Part shown: in pieces, positions 1 to 6,469 of the stretch
How positions within the stretch are numbered: the stretch's first letter is position 1
Layout of the letters: every line of letters starts with the position of its first letter
Assembly (NCBI GenBank): GCA_040508085.1
Contig: JBEVNO010000026.1
Coordinates: 1 to 10,781 of the forward strand
Direction: 5' to 3'
Length of the DNA: 10,781 nucleotides
Source: ZC4RG30 sp040508085
GTDB taxonomy: Bacteria; Pseudomonadota; Gammaproteobacteria; Steroidobacterales; Steroidobacteraceae
Made by a program: the position numbers and the translations under genes
Notes under the pieces: model-generated
Databases searched by the model: none
What the model was told of the DNA's origin: nothing
What the model saw: only the letters and a program-made list of their open reading frames with translations

Positions 1-1394
1 GAGTGGATCGTGGGAACTTCTATGGTTCAGTGAACGACTACGAGCATGTGCAGGCCAACATGTTCACCTTCAAGTTCGAGCACGACCTGTCGGACAGCAC
101 CACCGTGCGCAACATCTCGCGTTACGGCCGTAACACGCTGGAGCGCACGATCACCGGCATCAACGCCATCACGGTACCGACCGCGGGTACGGGAACCGCG
201 CTGGTCGTAGCGCCGCGCAGCCTGTGGACGCTGTCGCGCAGCCGCCAGTATCGCAACGAGCTGAACGAGATCCTCACCAACCAGTCGAACCTGACCTCGG
301 TGTTCAATACCGGCGGCCTGCAGCACTCACTCAGCACTGGCGTGGAATTCATCTACGAACGCCAGCTGTCGCTGGGCGCAACGGCTATCGGCACCACGCC
401 GGCGGCCAGCCTCGACAATCCAGATGCGACGGTGGCGATGGCCCAGTTCGCAAAGAACGGGGCTGCAACGGATGGCAAGACGCTCACCGGCGCGGCCTAC
501 CTGTTCGACACGGTGCGCTTCAATGAGCAGTGGAGCATCAACGCCGGTGTGCGCTTCGACAGGTACCGCACCGAGACCTCGACCATTCCGGCAACGTCGA
601 CGCCACCCGCCGCATCGACCTTCATCAAGGGCGATGGCGACCTGCTGACGGGCAAGGTGGGCCTGGTGTTCAAGCCGGTTGAGAACGGCAGCATCTACGT
701 GGCCATCGCGAGCTCCGAGCAGCCCCCGGGCGGCGCCAACTTCACGCTGAATTCGGGCGCGACCAACATCGCCAACCCCAACCTCGACCCGCAGAAGGCG
801 CGCAACATCGAGATCGGCACGAAGTGGGAGTTGCTCGACAACCGCCTGGTCGTGACTGGCGCGGCGTTCGATACCCGCAACAAGAACGACCTGGCGCAGC
901 AGGATCCGGCTACCGGCGAAGTGACCCAGTACGGCGAGCGCCAGGTGCGGGGCTTCGAACTGTCCGCGTCCGGCATGCTGACGGCGAACTGGCAGGTTTC
1001 GGCGGGCTTTGCCTCGCTGGACACGGAAGTGAAGGAAGGCACGGCGACGACCACCGGTGCGCAGCTCACCTTCACGCCGAAGCTCACCTTCACCTCGTGG
1101 ACGACGTATACGTTCCCGTTCGGCCTGAAGATCGGTGGCGGCGCCCGCTACACCGATTCGCAGTTCCGCAACGGCAATGCCACGCAGGCGGCGCAGACCA
1201 ACCTGGCGATGAGCCCCAGCGCCTGGGTGTTTGACGCCATGGCCGGGTTCGAGGTGAACGATCATGTGTCGCTGCAGCTCAACGCGAACAACGTGACTGA
1301 CAAGTTCTACCTCAACAGCCTGAACAACGGTGGTTCGCGCTTCGTGCTGGGTGCACCCCGCACCATCATGCTGTCGGCCATCCTGACGAAGTAG
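1..1394 (+). CDS. TonB-dependent siderophore receptor, Fiu/PiuA-like, C-terminal part (5' end outside window)
   Basis: Outer-membrane beta-barrel receptor that would import an iron-siderophore (probably catecholate) complex using energy relayed by TonB. The open frame begins at base 3 in mid-gene and runs 463 codons to TAG. Signal peptide, TonB box and plug lie outside the window. What remains is all barrel: alternating amphipathic strands, a 'DRGNFYG' segment with a following 'NDYE' that I recall from Fiu/PiuA receptors, 'LTNQSNLTS', 'LSTGVEF', the common TBDR segment 'NPNLDPQKARNIEIGTKW' (about residues 259-276), and the closing 'NNVTDKFY' and 'GAPRTIMLS' strands. A full Fiu-like receptor has about 750 residues, so roughly 300 are missing. 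The next gene is a YbiX/PiuC dioxygenase, the regular neighbour of Fiu and PiuA, which supports the subfamily; the ligand is inferred only. Oddity: the protein ends in ...ILTK, without the usual terminal aromatic residue. The GTG at base 3 is not the real start. Confidence 0.88.
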   Translation, partial: VDRGNFYGSVNDYEHVQANMFTFKFEHDLSDSTTVRNISRYGRNTLERTITGINAITVPTAGTGTALVVAPRSLWTLSRSRQYRNELNEILTNQSNLTSVFNTGGLQHSLSTGVEFIYERQLSLGATAIGTTPAASLDNPDATVAMAQFAKNGAATDGKTLTGAAYLFDTVRFNEQWSINAGVRFDRYRTETSTIPATSTPPAASTFIKGDGDLLTGKVGLVFKPVENGSIYVAIASSEQPPGGANFTLNSGATNIANPNLDPQKARNIEIGTKWELLDNRLVVTGAAFDTRNKNDLAQQDPATGEVTQYGERQVRGFELSASGMLTANWQVSAGFASLDTEVKEGTATTTGAQLTFTPKLTFTSWTTYTFPFGLKIGGGARYTDSQFRNGNATQAAQTNLAMSPSAWVFDAMAGFEVNDHVSLQLNANNVTDKFYLNSLNNGGSRFVLGAPRTIMLSAILTK

Positions 1395-1424
1395 AGCTGG
1401 CCAGCCGCATTGGTGGGATGATGG

Positions 1425-1456
1425 CAAGGCCGGTGGAGACACCGGCCTTGTCGTTT
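1425..1456 (+). terminator. Intrinsic terminator after the TonB-dependent receptor
   Basis: A perfect 11-bp stem pairs CAAGGCCGGTG (1425-1435) with CACCGGCCTTG (1440-1450). The loop is GAGA, a GNRA-type tetraloop. A short imperfect T-run (TCGTTT, 1451-1456) follows. It lies 31 nt after the receptor stop codon and 33 nt before the dioxygenase start. The T-tract is weak, so some read-through into the next gene is plausible. Confidence 0.75.
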
Positions 1457-1488
1457 GTGCCGCTCAACAATCAGCGAGTGTTCGAGAA

Positions 1489-2169
1489 ATGATGCTGCAT
1501 ATTCCCGGTGTGCTGACACCGGCTGAGGTGAGCCAGCTGCGCCGCGAGCTTGATGCCGCGGCCTGGTCGGATGGACGCGCCACGGTCGGCGCGCAGGGCG
1601 CGCAGGTGAAGCGCAACCTGCAACTGGATCCCGGTCTGCCGGTTGCCCAGGCTTTGAGCCAGCGCGTCCTCGCGCGGCTCCACCAGCACCCGCAATTTTT
1701 TTCCGCGACGCTGCCGCTGCGCATCCTGGCGCCGCTGTTCAACCGGTACACGGGAGGCGGGGAATATGGACTGCACGTCGACGGTTCCGTGATGAGCCAG
1801 CGCGGCACTGACCAGCGGCTGCGCAGCGATGTGTCCGCCACGCTGTTCCTCTGCGAGCCAGATGATTACGACGGCGGCGAGCTGGTCGTGAAAGACACCT
1901 ACGGCGAGCATGAGGCGAAGCTGCCGGCCGGGGACCTGCTGGTGTACCCATCCACCAGCCTGCACCAGGTGATGCCGGTGACCCGTGGCGCGCGCGTGTG
2001 CGCATTCTTCTGGGTGCAGAGCATGGTGCGGGACGACGCGCGGCGCGCGCAGCTGTACGAACTCGACCAGACGATCCAGGCGCTGCGGGGCCGATTGGGC
2101 GAGGCACCGGAGTGCGTGGCCCTGACCGGGCATTACCACAACCTGCTGAGAATGTGGGCCGAGGTCTGA
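1489..2169 (+). CDS. ybiX: PKHD-type Fe(II)/2-oxoglutarate-dependent hydroxylase, YbiX/PiuC family
   Basis: Cytoplasmic non-haem iron dioxygenase (prolyl-4-hydroxylase-like double-stranded beta-helix). The family is linked to iron starvation and catechol-siderophore uptake, but its substrate is poorly defined. The 226-residue length is typical. The Fe(II) facial triad is visible as H96 and D98 (YGLHVDG) and H159 (STSLHQV), with R169 (TRGARV) as the probable 2-oxoglutarate-binding arginine. These match the spacing I recall for E. coli YbiX, as do the N-terminal 'MxHIPGVL', 'GAQGAQVK', 'LFNRY' and 'YDGGELVV' motifs. Two ATG codons are adjacent (1489 and 1492), with only a weak purine stretch (GAGAA) just upstream; I chose the first because family members begin Met-Met. 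The gene follows a Fiu/PiuA-like receptor and precedes tonB, consistent with an iron-uptake cluster. I see no clear promoter of its own, so expression may depend on read-through of the terminator upstream. Confidence 0.93.
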   Translation: MMLHIPGVLTPAEVSQLRRELDAAAWSDGRATVGAQGAQVKRNLQLDPGLPVAQALSQRVLARLHQHPQFFSATLPLRILAPLFNRYTGGGEYGLHVDGSVMSQRGTDQRLRSDVSATLFLCEPDDYDGGELVVKDTYGEHEAKLPAGDLLVYPSTSLHQVMPVTRGARVCAFFWVQSMVRDDARRAQLYELDQTIQALRGRLGEAPECVALTGHYHNLLRMWAEV

Positions 2170-2184
2170 ACCGCTGCGACTCTT

Positions 2185-2203
2185 AATAAGAATTGTTCGC
2201 ATT
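2185..2203 (+). promoter_or_regulatory. Putative Fur box upstream of tonB
   Basis: AATAAGAATTGTTCGCATT is an AT-rich 19-bp imperfect inverted repeat in otherwise GC-rich DNA. Its two 9-nt arms around the central T agree at 6 of 9 positions, and it resembles the gammaproteobacterial Fur consensus (AATGAGAAT-n-ATTCTCATT). It overlaps the putative -35 element of the tonB promoter by two bases, a usual position for iron-dependent repression. The neighbouring receptor and PiuC-like genes support an iron response. Assigned by pattern only. Confidence 0.65.
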
Positions 2204-2230
2204 TACATGGCGGCCTGAAACTGGTCTACT
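2202..2230 (+). promoter_or_regulatory. Putative sigma-70 promoter of tonB
   Basis: The -35 candidate TTTACA (2202-2207, 5 of 6 to consensus) is separated by 17 bp from a -10 candidate TCTACT (2225-2230, 4 of 6). A TG at 2222-2223 adds an extended -10 element. Transcription would begin near 2237, which is the A of the tonB ATG. The mRNA would then be leaderless or nearly so, or a different promoter upstream is used. Confidence 0.4.
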
Positions 2231-2236
2231 AGCGGC

Positions 2237-2995
2237 ATGGGAATGCTGCGCGATCACTCCGAGACGTCCTGGCTGAAGCGCCGCGCGCCGGCGGTCGTTG
2301 CCATTGCCGCCCTGCACGTGGCGGTCATCGGCGCCTTGCTGCACATGGGCGTCATCCACGCCGACATCGAACCCGAGCCCGTGGCCATCAAGGTTGCCTT
2401 CCTGAACGAGAAGAGCCCCGAGCCGCCTCGTCCGGAAACTCCGCGCATCGATCCAGTGCCAGTGGTGACTGTCCCGCTGGTGCAGGTCGATATTCCCGTG
2501 GACATCCCCCCGCCGCCGACGGCAATCACCGTGGCATCGATGCCCCCGCAGCCGCCGTCATCGCCCGCGCCCTCGGCAGAAGCCGACGACACGCCCATTG
2601 CGCTGGATTCCGTCGACTACCTGTACCAGGAGCCGCTGCGCTATCCGCCGCAGGCGAAGCGGGCACGTGCGCAGGGTGTGGTCTACCTGCGGGTCATCAT
2701 CGACCGCGATGGTCATCCCAGCGACGTTCGCGTCCACCGCAGCAGCGGCCATCAGGCGCTGGACGGGGCGGCCTGCGATGCGGTCCAGAAATTCCGCTTC
2801 AGGCCGTATCGCGAGAATGGCGTTGCCCACAACGCGCAGGTGATCGTGCCCATCCAGTTCTCGCTCACCGACGGGCATATGAAGGCACGCAAGGAAGGCC
2901 GCCGCGACGACCCCAGGGACGGCAACGATGATCGCCGCGGTGGTCCCGGTGAGCAACGCGGCGGTGCGTCCGACGAGCGCGCCAGCCCCACCTGA
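2237..2995 (+). CDS. tonB: Energy transducer TonB
   Basis: Inner-membrane-anchored periplasmic protein that passes proton-motive energy from ExbB/ExbD to outer-membrane receptors such as the one upstream. 252 residues: a short cytoplasmic N-terminus with K14-R15-R16, a single signal-anchor helix at about 18-40 whose H27 aligns with the functionally important H20 of E. coli TonB, a Pro/Glu-rich periplasm-spanning linker (about 47-115), and the TonB C-terminal domain (about 128-210) with 'RYPPQAKRARAQGVV', 'RDGHPSDVRVHRSSG', 'LDGAACDAV' and 'FRFRP'. After the last domain strand (IVPIQFSL) an unusual tail of about 42 residues, rich in Arg, Asp and Gly, continues to the stop. Start choice: ATG 2237 keeps the whole anchor. 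ATG 2243 is equally compatible, and neither has a clear Shine-Dalgarno. No exbB or exbD is in the window. A Fur box lies directly upstream. Confidence 0.9.
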   Translation: MGMLRDHSETSWLKRRAPAVVAIAALHVAVIGALLHMGVIHADIEPEPVAIKVAFLNEKSPEPPRPETPRIDPVPVVTVPLVQVDIPVDIPPPPTAITVASMPPQPPSSPAPSAEADDTPIALDSVDYLYQEPLRYPPQAKRARAQGVVYLRVIIDRDGHPSDVRVHRSSGHQALDGAACDAVQKFRFRPYRENGVAHNAQVIVPIQFSLTDGHMKARKEGRRDDPRDGNDDRRGGPGEQRGGASDERASPT

Positions 2996-3008
2996 GCGCT
3001 GGCGGCGG

Positions 3009-3029
3009 CGCGGATTCTGACGATCCGCG
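3009..3029 (+). terminator. Hairpin between tonB and serC, possible weak terminator
   Basis: CGCGGAT (3009-3015) pairs perfectly with ATCCGCG (3023-3029) around a 7-nt loop. It starts 14 nt after the tonB stop. No T-run follows, so termination would be weak or would need another factor. The loop also contains the -35 candidate of the putative serC promoter, so the palindrome could instead be a protein-binding site. The function is open. Confidence 0.25.
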
Positions 3030-3045
3030 TTGCTGCTGCTAAACT
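3017..3045 (+). promoter_or_regulatory. Putative promoter of the serC-led operon
   Basis: The -35 candidate CTGACG (3017-3022, 4 of 6) is followed after 17 bp by an extended -10, TGC-TAAACT (TG at 3037-3038, hexamer 3040-3045, 4 of 6). It lies just upstream of serC, the first gene of the run, and predicts a leader of about 35 nt. Assigned by pattern only. Confidence 0.45.
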
Positions 3046-3074
3046 CGGCCGCTTCCGTCCTGCTCCCGGCCGCC

Positions 3075-3079
3075 AAAGG
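3075..3079 (+). promoter_or_regulatory. Shine-Dalgarno site of serC
   Basis: AAAGG ends 7 nt before the GTG at 3087. This spacing, with homology beginning exactly at 'MRVFNFSAGPA', decides the start. It rules out the longer frame that begins with TTG at 3030, which would add 19 residues with no family similarity. Confidence 0.7.
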
Positions 3080-3086
3080 TTCATCC

Positions 3087-4169
3087 GTGCGAGTGTTCAA
3101 TTTTTCGGCCGGCCCCGCCGTGCTGCCGCTTCCCGTGCTGGAGCAGGTGCAGGCGGAACTGCCTGACTGGCAGGGCGCCGGCATGTCGGTGATGGAGATC
3201 AGTCACCGCAGCAAGCCTTTCATCCGCGTGGCCGAAGAAGCCGAGCGCGACCTGCGTGACCTGCTGGGCGTGCCTTCCAACTACCGTGTGCTGTTCCTGC
3301 AGGGTGGCGCCACTGGCCAGTTCGCCGCCATTCCACTGAACCTCGCCACCTGGGCGTCCACGGTGGACTACGTGAACACCGGGCACTGGTCGAAGAAGGC
3401 GCTCGACGAGGCAGCCACATTCTGTGGTCGGGTGAAGGTGGTCGCCGATGCAAAGGCCAGCGGCTACAACACCGTGCCGCCGGTGGCAACCTGGCAGCGC
3501 ACTCCAGGTGCCGCTTATCTGCACTACACGCCCAATGAGACCATTGGCGGAGTCGAATATCCGTTTGTCCCCGATGTGGGTGATGTGCCGCTGGTGGCCG
3601 ATTACTCATCGACCTTCCTGTCGCGGCCGCTGGATGTGTCGCGCTTCGGCCTGATCTACGCCGGCGCACAGAAGAACATCGGCCCGGCGGGCCTGGTGGT
3701 GGTGATCGTGCGCGAGGACCTGGTCGGGCGCGCCCGGCCCGCCACCCCGTCTGTCTGGCATTACGGGCGGATGGCCGCAGACGGCTCCATGAGCAACACG
3801 CCGCCGACCTTTGCCTGGTATGTCGCCGGCCTGGTGTTCAAGTGGCTGCAGCAGCAGGGCGGCCTCGCGGGCATCGGCGCACGCAATGCCGCCAAGGCGG
3901 CGAGCCTGTACGCCACCATCGATGGTTCCGGTTTCTACAGCAACCCGGTCGACAAGGCCTGCCGTTCCTGGATGAATATCCCGTTCACGCTCGCCAGTCC
4001 CGGACTGGACAAGACTTTCCTGGCGGAGGCCGAGGCTGCGGGGCTTACCAACCTCGCCGGGCATCGCTCGGTGGGCGGCATGCGCGCCAGCATCTACAAC
4101 GCCATGCCGCCGGAGGGCGTCGCGGCGCTGGTGTCATTCATGCGGGAGTTCGAACGCCGCCATGGCTGA
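3087..4169 (+). CDS. serC: Phosphoserine/phosphohydroxythreonine aminotransferase
   Basis: PLP-dependent cytoplasmic enzyme that transfers the amino group of glutamate to 3-phosphohydroxypyruvate to give phosphoserine. In organisms with the DXP-dependent vitamin B6 pathway it also forms 4-phosphohydroxythreonine. The 360-residue product has the family length and is class V aminotransferase-like throughout. It starts with the typical 'FNFSAGPA'. R42 lies in 'SHRSK', the phosphate/PLP loop is 'GGATGQF' (73-79), W101 and D172 (ADYSS) sit at the cofactor, and K196 in 'AGAQKNIGPAG' is the Schiff-base lysine. 'SNTPPTF' (236-242) and 'GHRSVGGMRASIYN' (325-338) complete the substrate site. The start is GTG with AAAGG 7 nt upstream. 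The 3' end overlaps the next gene, serA, by 8 nt, and SerA makes the substrate of SerC, so joint expression makes metabolic sense. Confidence 0.96.
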   Translation: MRVFNFSAGPAVLPLPVLEQVQAELPDWQGAGMSVMEISHRSKPFIRVAEEAERDLRDLLGVPSNYRVLFLQGGATGQFAAIPLNLATWASTVDYVNTGHWSKKALDEAATFCGRVKVVADAKASGYNTVPPVATWQRTPGAAYLHYTPNETIGGVEYPFVPDVGDVPLVADYSSTFLSRPLDVSRFGLIYAGAQKNIGPAGLVVVIVREDLVGRARPATPSVWHYGRMAADGSMSNTPPTFAWYVAGLVFKWLQQQGGLAGIGARNAAKAASLYATIDGSGFYSNPVDKACRSWMNIPFTLASPGLDKTFLAEAEAAGLTNLAGHRSVGGMRASIYNAMPPEGVAALVSFMREFERRHG

Positions 4170-5343
4170 GCTGTTCCGCATCCAGACGCTGAACAACATC
4201 AGCGACAAGGGCCTGGGCAGGTTTCCCGCCGATCGCTACCAGGTGGGCGCGGCGGTGGCGGATCCGGATGCCGTGCTGGTCCGCTCCGCCGATATGCACA
4301 AGCTCGAATTGCCAGCGTCCGTGCTCGCAGTGGCGCGCGCGGGGGCCGGCACCAACAACGTGCCGGTGGCGCAGCTGGCAGCGCGTGGCATCCCTGTTTT
4401 CAACACCCCTGGCGCGAACGCCAATGCGGTGAAGGAACTGGTCATAGGAAGCCTGTTCATGGCCGCCCGCAACATCGGCCCGGCGTGGCAGTTTGCACGG
4501 ACCCGGACTGGCGACGACGCCGCCATCGATGTGGCGGTCGAGAAGGGCAAGAAGGATTTCGTCGGGTTCGAACTGCCTGGGCGCACGCTGGGGGTGATTG
4601 GCCTGGGCGCCATCGGCGTGGAAGTGGCGAACACCGCGCTGGCACTCGGCATGCATGCGCTGGGTTACGACCCGCAGATCACGGTGCAGCGGGCCTGGGA
4701 GCTGTCATCCAGTGTCCAGCAGGCGGTGTCGCTGGAGGACCTGTTCGCCCGCAGTGATGTGATCACGGTGCATGTGCCGCTCAACGAGGCCACGCGGCAA
4801 CTGGTCAACGCACCGCGCATCGGACTGATGCGGCCCGGCAGTGTCGTACTTAATTTCGCCCGCGGCGGCATTGTCGACACCGCGGCAGTGCTGGCTGCAC
4901 TCGACAGCGGCCACCTGCATGGCTACATCTGCGACTTTCCCAGCAACGCCCTGAAGGACCACCCGAAGGTCATCACTCTTCCGCATCTGGGGGCCTCAAC
5001 GGGCGAGGCGGAAGAGAACTGTGCCGTGATGGCGGCAGAGCAGCTGCGTGATTTCCTAGAGAACGGCAATATCCGCAACAGCGTGAATTTCCCGGAGGCG
5101 CAGATGCCGCGCGTGCCGGGCACCACGCGACTGGTGATCGCCAACAGCAATGTGCCCAACATGGTCGGCCAGATCTCCACCAGGCTGGCGGCGGCGGGTG
5201 TGAACATCGCGGACCTGCTGAACAAATCCCGTGGCGAGTTCGCCTATACGCTGATCGACGCCGACGAGGCGATTGATCCGGCCACTTTCGAGGAAGTGCG
5301 CCGCATACCGGGGGTGCTCTGCGCACGCCTCATCGAGAGCTGA
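4162..5343 (+). CDS. serA: D-3-phosphoglycerate dehydrogenase, short type with C-terminal ACT domain
   Basis: NAD-dependent 2-hydroxyacid dehydrogenase that oxidises 3-phosphoglycerate to 3-phosphohydroxypyruvate, the committed step to serine. 393 residues: substrate-binding segments 'RAGAGTNNVPV' (59-69) and 'NTPGANANAVKELV' (81-94), Rossmann GLGAIG (147-152) with D170 in 'YDP' as the likely NAD-selecting acid, R234 in 'FARGGIVD', and H275 in 'LPHLGAST'. An ACT domain (about 320-393, 'NVPNMVGQIS') probably senses serine. The usual catalytic Glu is not visible: the segment is 'CDFPSNALKDHP' (257-268), with S-N-A where many relatives have a Glu. The ACT domain and the serC neighbour favour SerA over PdxB (4-phosphoerythronate dehydrogenase), which has a different C-terminal domain. 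ATG 4162 overlaps serC by 8 nt, with GGGAG (4144-4148) 13 nt upstream. The pheA start follows 4 nt after its stop. Confidence 0.9.
   Translation: MAELFRIQTLNNISDKGLGRFPADRYQVGAAVADPDAVLVRSADMHKLELPASVLAVARAGAGTNNVPVAQLAARGIPVFNTPGANANAVKELVIGSLFMAARNIGPAWQFARTRTGDDAAIDVAVEKGKKDFVGFELPGRTLGVIGLGAIGVEVANTALALGMHALGYDPQITVQRAWELSSSVQQAVSLEDLFARSDVITVHVPLNEATRQLVNAPRIGLMRPGSVVLNFARGGIVDTAAVLAALDSGHLHGYICDFPSNALKDHPKVITLPHLGASTGEAEENCAVMAAEQLRDFLENGNIRNSVNFPEAQMPRVPGTTRLVIANSNVPNMVGQISTRLAAAGVNIADLLNKSRGEFAYTLIDADEAIDPATFEEVRRIPGVLCARLIES
5335..5339 (+). promoter_or_regulatory. Shine-Dalgarno site of pheA
   Basis: GAGAG ends 8 nt before ATG 5348 and lies inside the last codons of serA. It supports the ATG at 5348. 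A longer in-frame start at 5273 would overlap serA by 71 nt and add 25 residues unlike the family. Confidence 0.55.
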
Positions 5344-5347
5344 AGAC

Positions 5348-6469
5348 ATGGCAAGCCGTCCGAAGAAGAAAAGCGCCGCGCCGGGCAAGGAACCCGTGGC
5401 ATCGATCCGCAAGCGCATCGATGCGGTGGACCGCGACCTGCATGCGCTGATCAACCAGCGCGCCGAGCTCGCCCGCCAGGTGGGCATATCCAAGCACGCG
5501 CAGGGCAACCTGGTCGATTTCTACCGGCCGGAGCGCGAGGCCGAGGTGTTGCGGCTGGCTCTGGAACGCAATCGCCAGGGCACGCTGCGTGACGAGGAGA
5601 TCCTGCGCCTGTTCCGCGAGATCATGTCGGCGTGCTTGGCACAGGAGAAGCCGCTGAAGGTGGCGTACCTGGGACCGGAAGGCACCTTCTCGCAATCCGC
5701 AGTGTTCAAGCAGTTCGGCCACTCCGTGCGGGCGCTGGCGCTGGCGTCGATCGATGAAGTGTTTCAGGAGGTGCAGGCGGGGAATGCGGATTTCGGCGTG
5801 GTGCCGGTGGAGAACTCCTCGGAAGGCACGGTGAACAACACGCTGGACCGTTTCCTGACCACCAGCCTGAACATCTGCGGTGAGGTCGAACTGCGCGTGC
5901 ATCACAACCTGCTGGGCCGGATGAAGGATCTGGCGCACGTGGCGCGCGTCTGCGCACACCCGCAGGCGCTGGCCCAGTGCCGCGCCTGGCTCGATGAGCA
6001 CTTGCCGGACGCCGAGCGCGTGCCCGTCAGCAGCAATGCCGAGGGCGCCCGGCGCGCGCGTGACGAACAGGGCACGGCGGCGGTGGCTGGCGATGTCGCG
6101 GCGGAGGTCTACGGGCTGACCATCCTCGCCCCGCGCATCGAGGATCACGATGACAACACCACGCGCTTCCTGGTGATCGGCAATCGCAGCCTGCAGCCCA
6201 GCGGCGCAGATCGCACCAGCCTGCTGGTGTCGGGCGACAAGGCCAAGGCCGGCTCCCTGTTCCGGCTGCTGGAGCCGCTGGCGAAGTACGACATCAACAT
6301 GACGCGCATCGAGTCGCGTCCCTCGCGCCGCCGCAAGTGGGACTACGTGTTCTTCATCGACCTCGAGGGCCATGCGGATGATCCGCACGTGGCCAAGGCA
6401 CTGGTTGAACTGAAGCAGCGCAGCTCGCTGCTGCGCGTGCTGGGTTCCTATCCGCGGGCCATCCTGTGA
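5348..6469 (+). CDS. pheA: Bifunctional chorismate mutase / prephenate dehydratase (P-protein)
   Basis: Converts chorismate to prephenate and then to phenylpyruvate, the entry to phenylalanine. 373 residues in three parts. An AroQ-type chorismate mutase occupies about 16-100; R21, R38, K49 and R63/E64 align with R11, R28, K39 and R51/E52 of the E. coli enzyme. The prephenate dehydratase domain spans about 103-285 with 'GPEGTFSQ' (109-116), 'VENSSEG' (154-160) and the catalytic 'TRF' (272-274). A C-terminal ACT domain (about 290-373) carries the ESRP motif (322-325) for phenylalanine feedback inhibition. The companion 'GAL' motif reads GSL (302-304), a mild change. A lysine-rich tail of about 15 residues precedes the mutase domain. 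The start lies 4 nt after the serA stop, and the TGA overlaps the hisC GTG by 4 nt. No leader-peptide attenuator is visible, and none is expected for an internal operon gene. Confidence 0.96.
   Translation: MASRPKKKSAAPGKEPVASIRKRIDAVDRDLHALINQRAELARQVGISKHAQGNLVDFYRPEREAEVLRLALERNRQGTLRDEEILRLFREIMSACLAQEKPLKVAYLGPEGTFSQSAVFKQFGHSVRALALASIDEVFQEVQAGNADFGVVPVENSSEGTVNNTLDRFLTTSLNICGEVELRVHHNLLGRMKDLAHVARVCAHPQALAQCRAWLDEHLPDAERVPVSSNAEGARRARDEQGTAAVAGDVAAEVYGLTILAPRIEDHDDNTTRFLVIGNRSLQPSGADRTSLLVSGDKAKAGSLFRLLEPLAKYDINMTRIESRPSRRRKWDYVFFIDLEGHADDPHVAKALVELKQRSSLLRVLGSYPRAIL

Noticed and set aside
327..1442. Long open frame on the minus strand (about 371 codons) opposite the receptor gene.
   Set aside because: It is exactly antisense to a well-supported receptor, its translation is rich in Arg/His/Gly with no family features, and it comes from high-GC codon bias. 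Similar antisense frames at 5330-6388 and 6448-7533 were rejected for the same reason.
2876..2990. Minus-strand frame opposite the TonB tail translates to a hydrophobic, membrane-like segment (AALLTGTTAAIIVAVPGVV).
   Set aside because: The hydrophobic residues are the expected complement of Arg/Asp/Gly codons on the + strand. The frame runs on antisense through the conserved TonB domain, and no ribosome site or promoter supports it.
3030..3086. Upstream extension of serC from a TTG at 3030.
   Set aside because: The extra 19 residues match nothing in the family, the putative -10 lies inside them, and GTG 3087 has a well-placed AAAGG and begins the conserved N-terminus.
4162..5343. Assignment of the dehydrogenase as PdxB (erythronate-4-phosphate dehydrogenase), suggested by the SerC/PdxF neighbour.
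   Set aside because: The C-terminus is an ACT domain and the N-terminal motifs are those of short SerA proteins; PdxB has a different C-terminal dimerisation domain.
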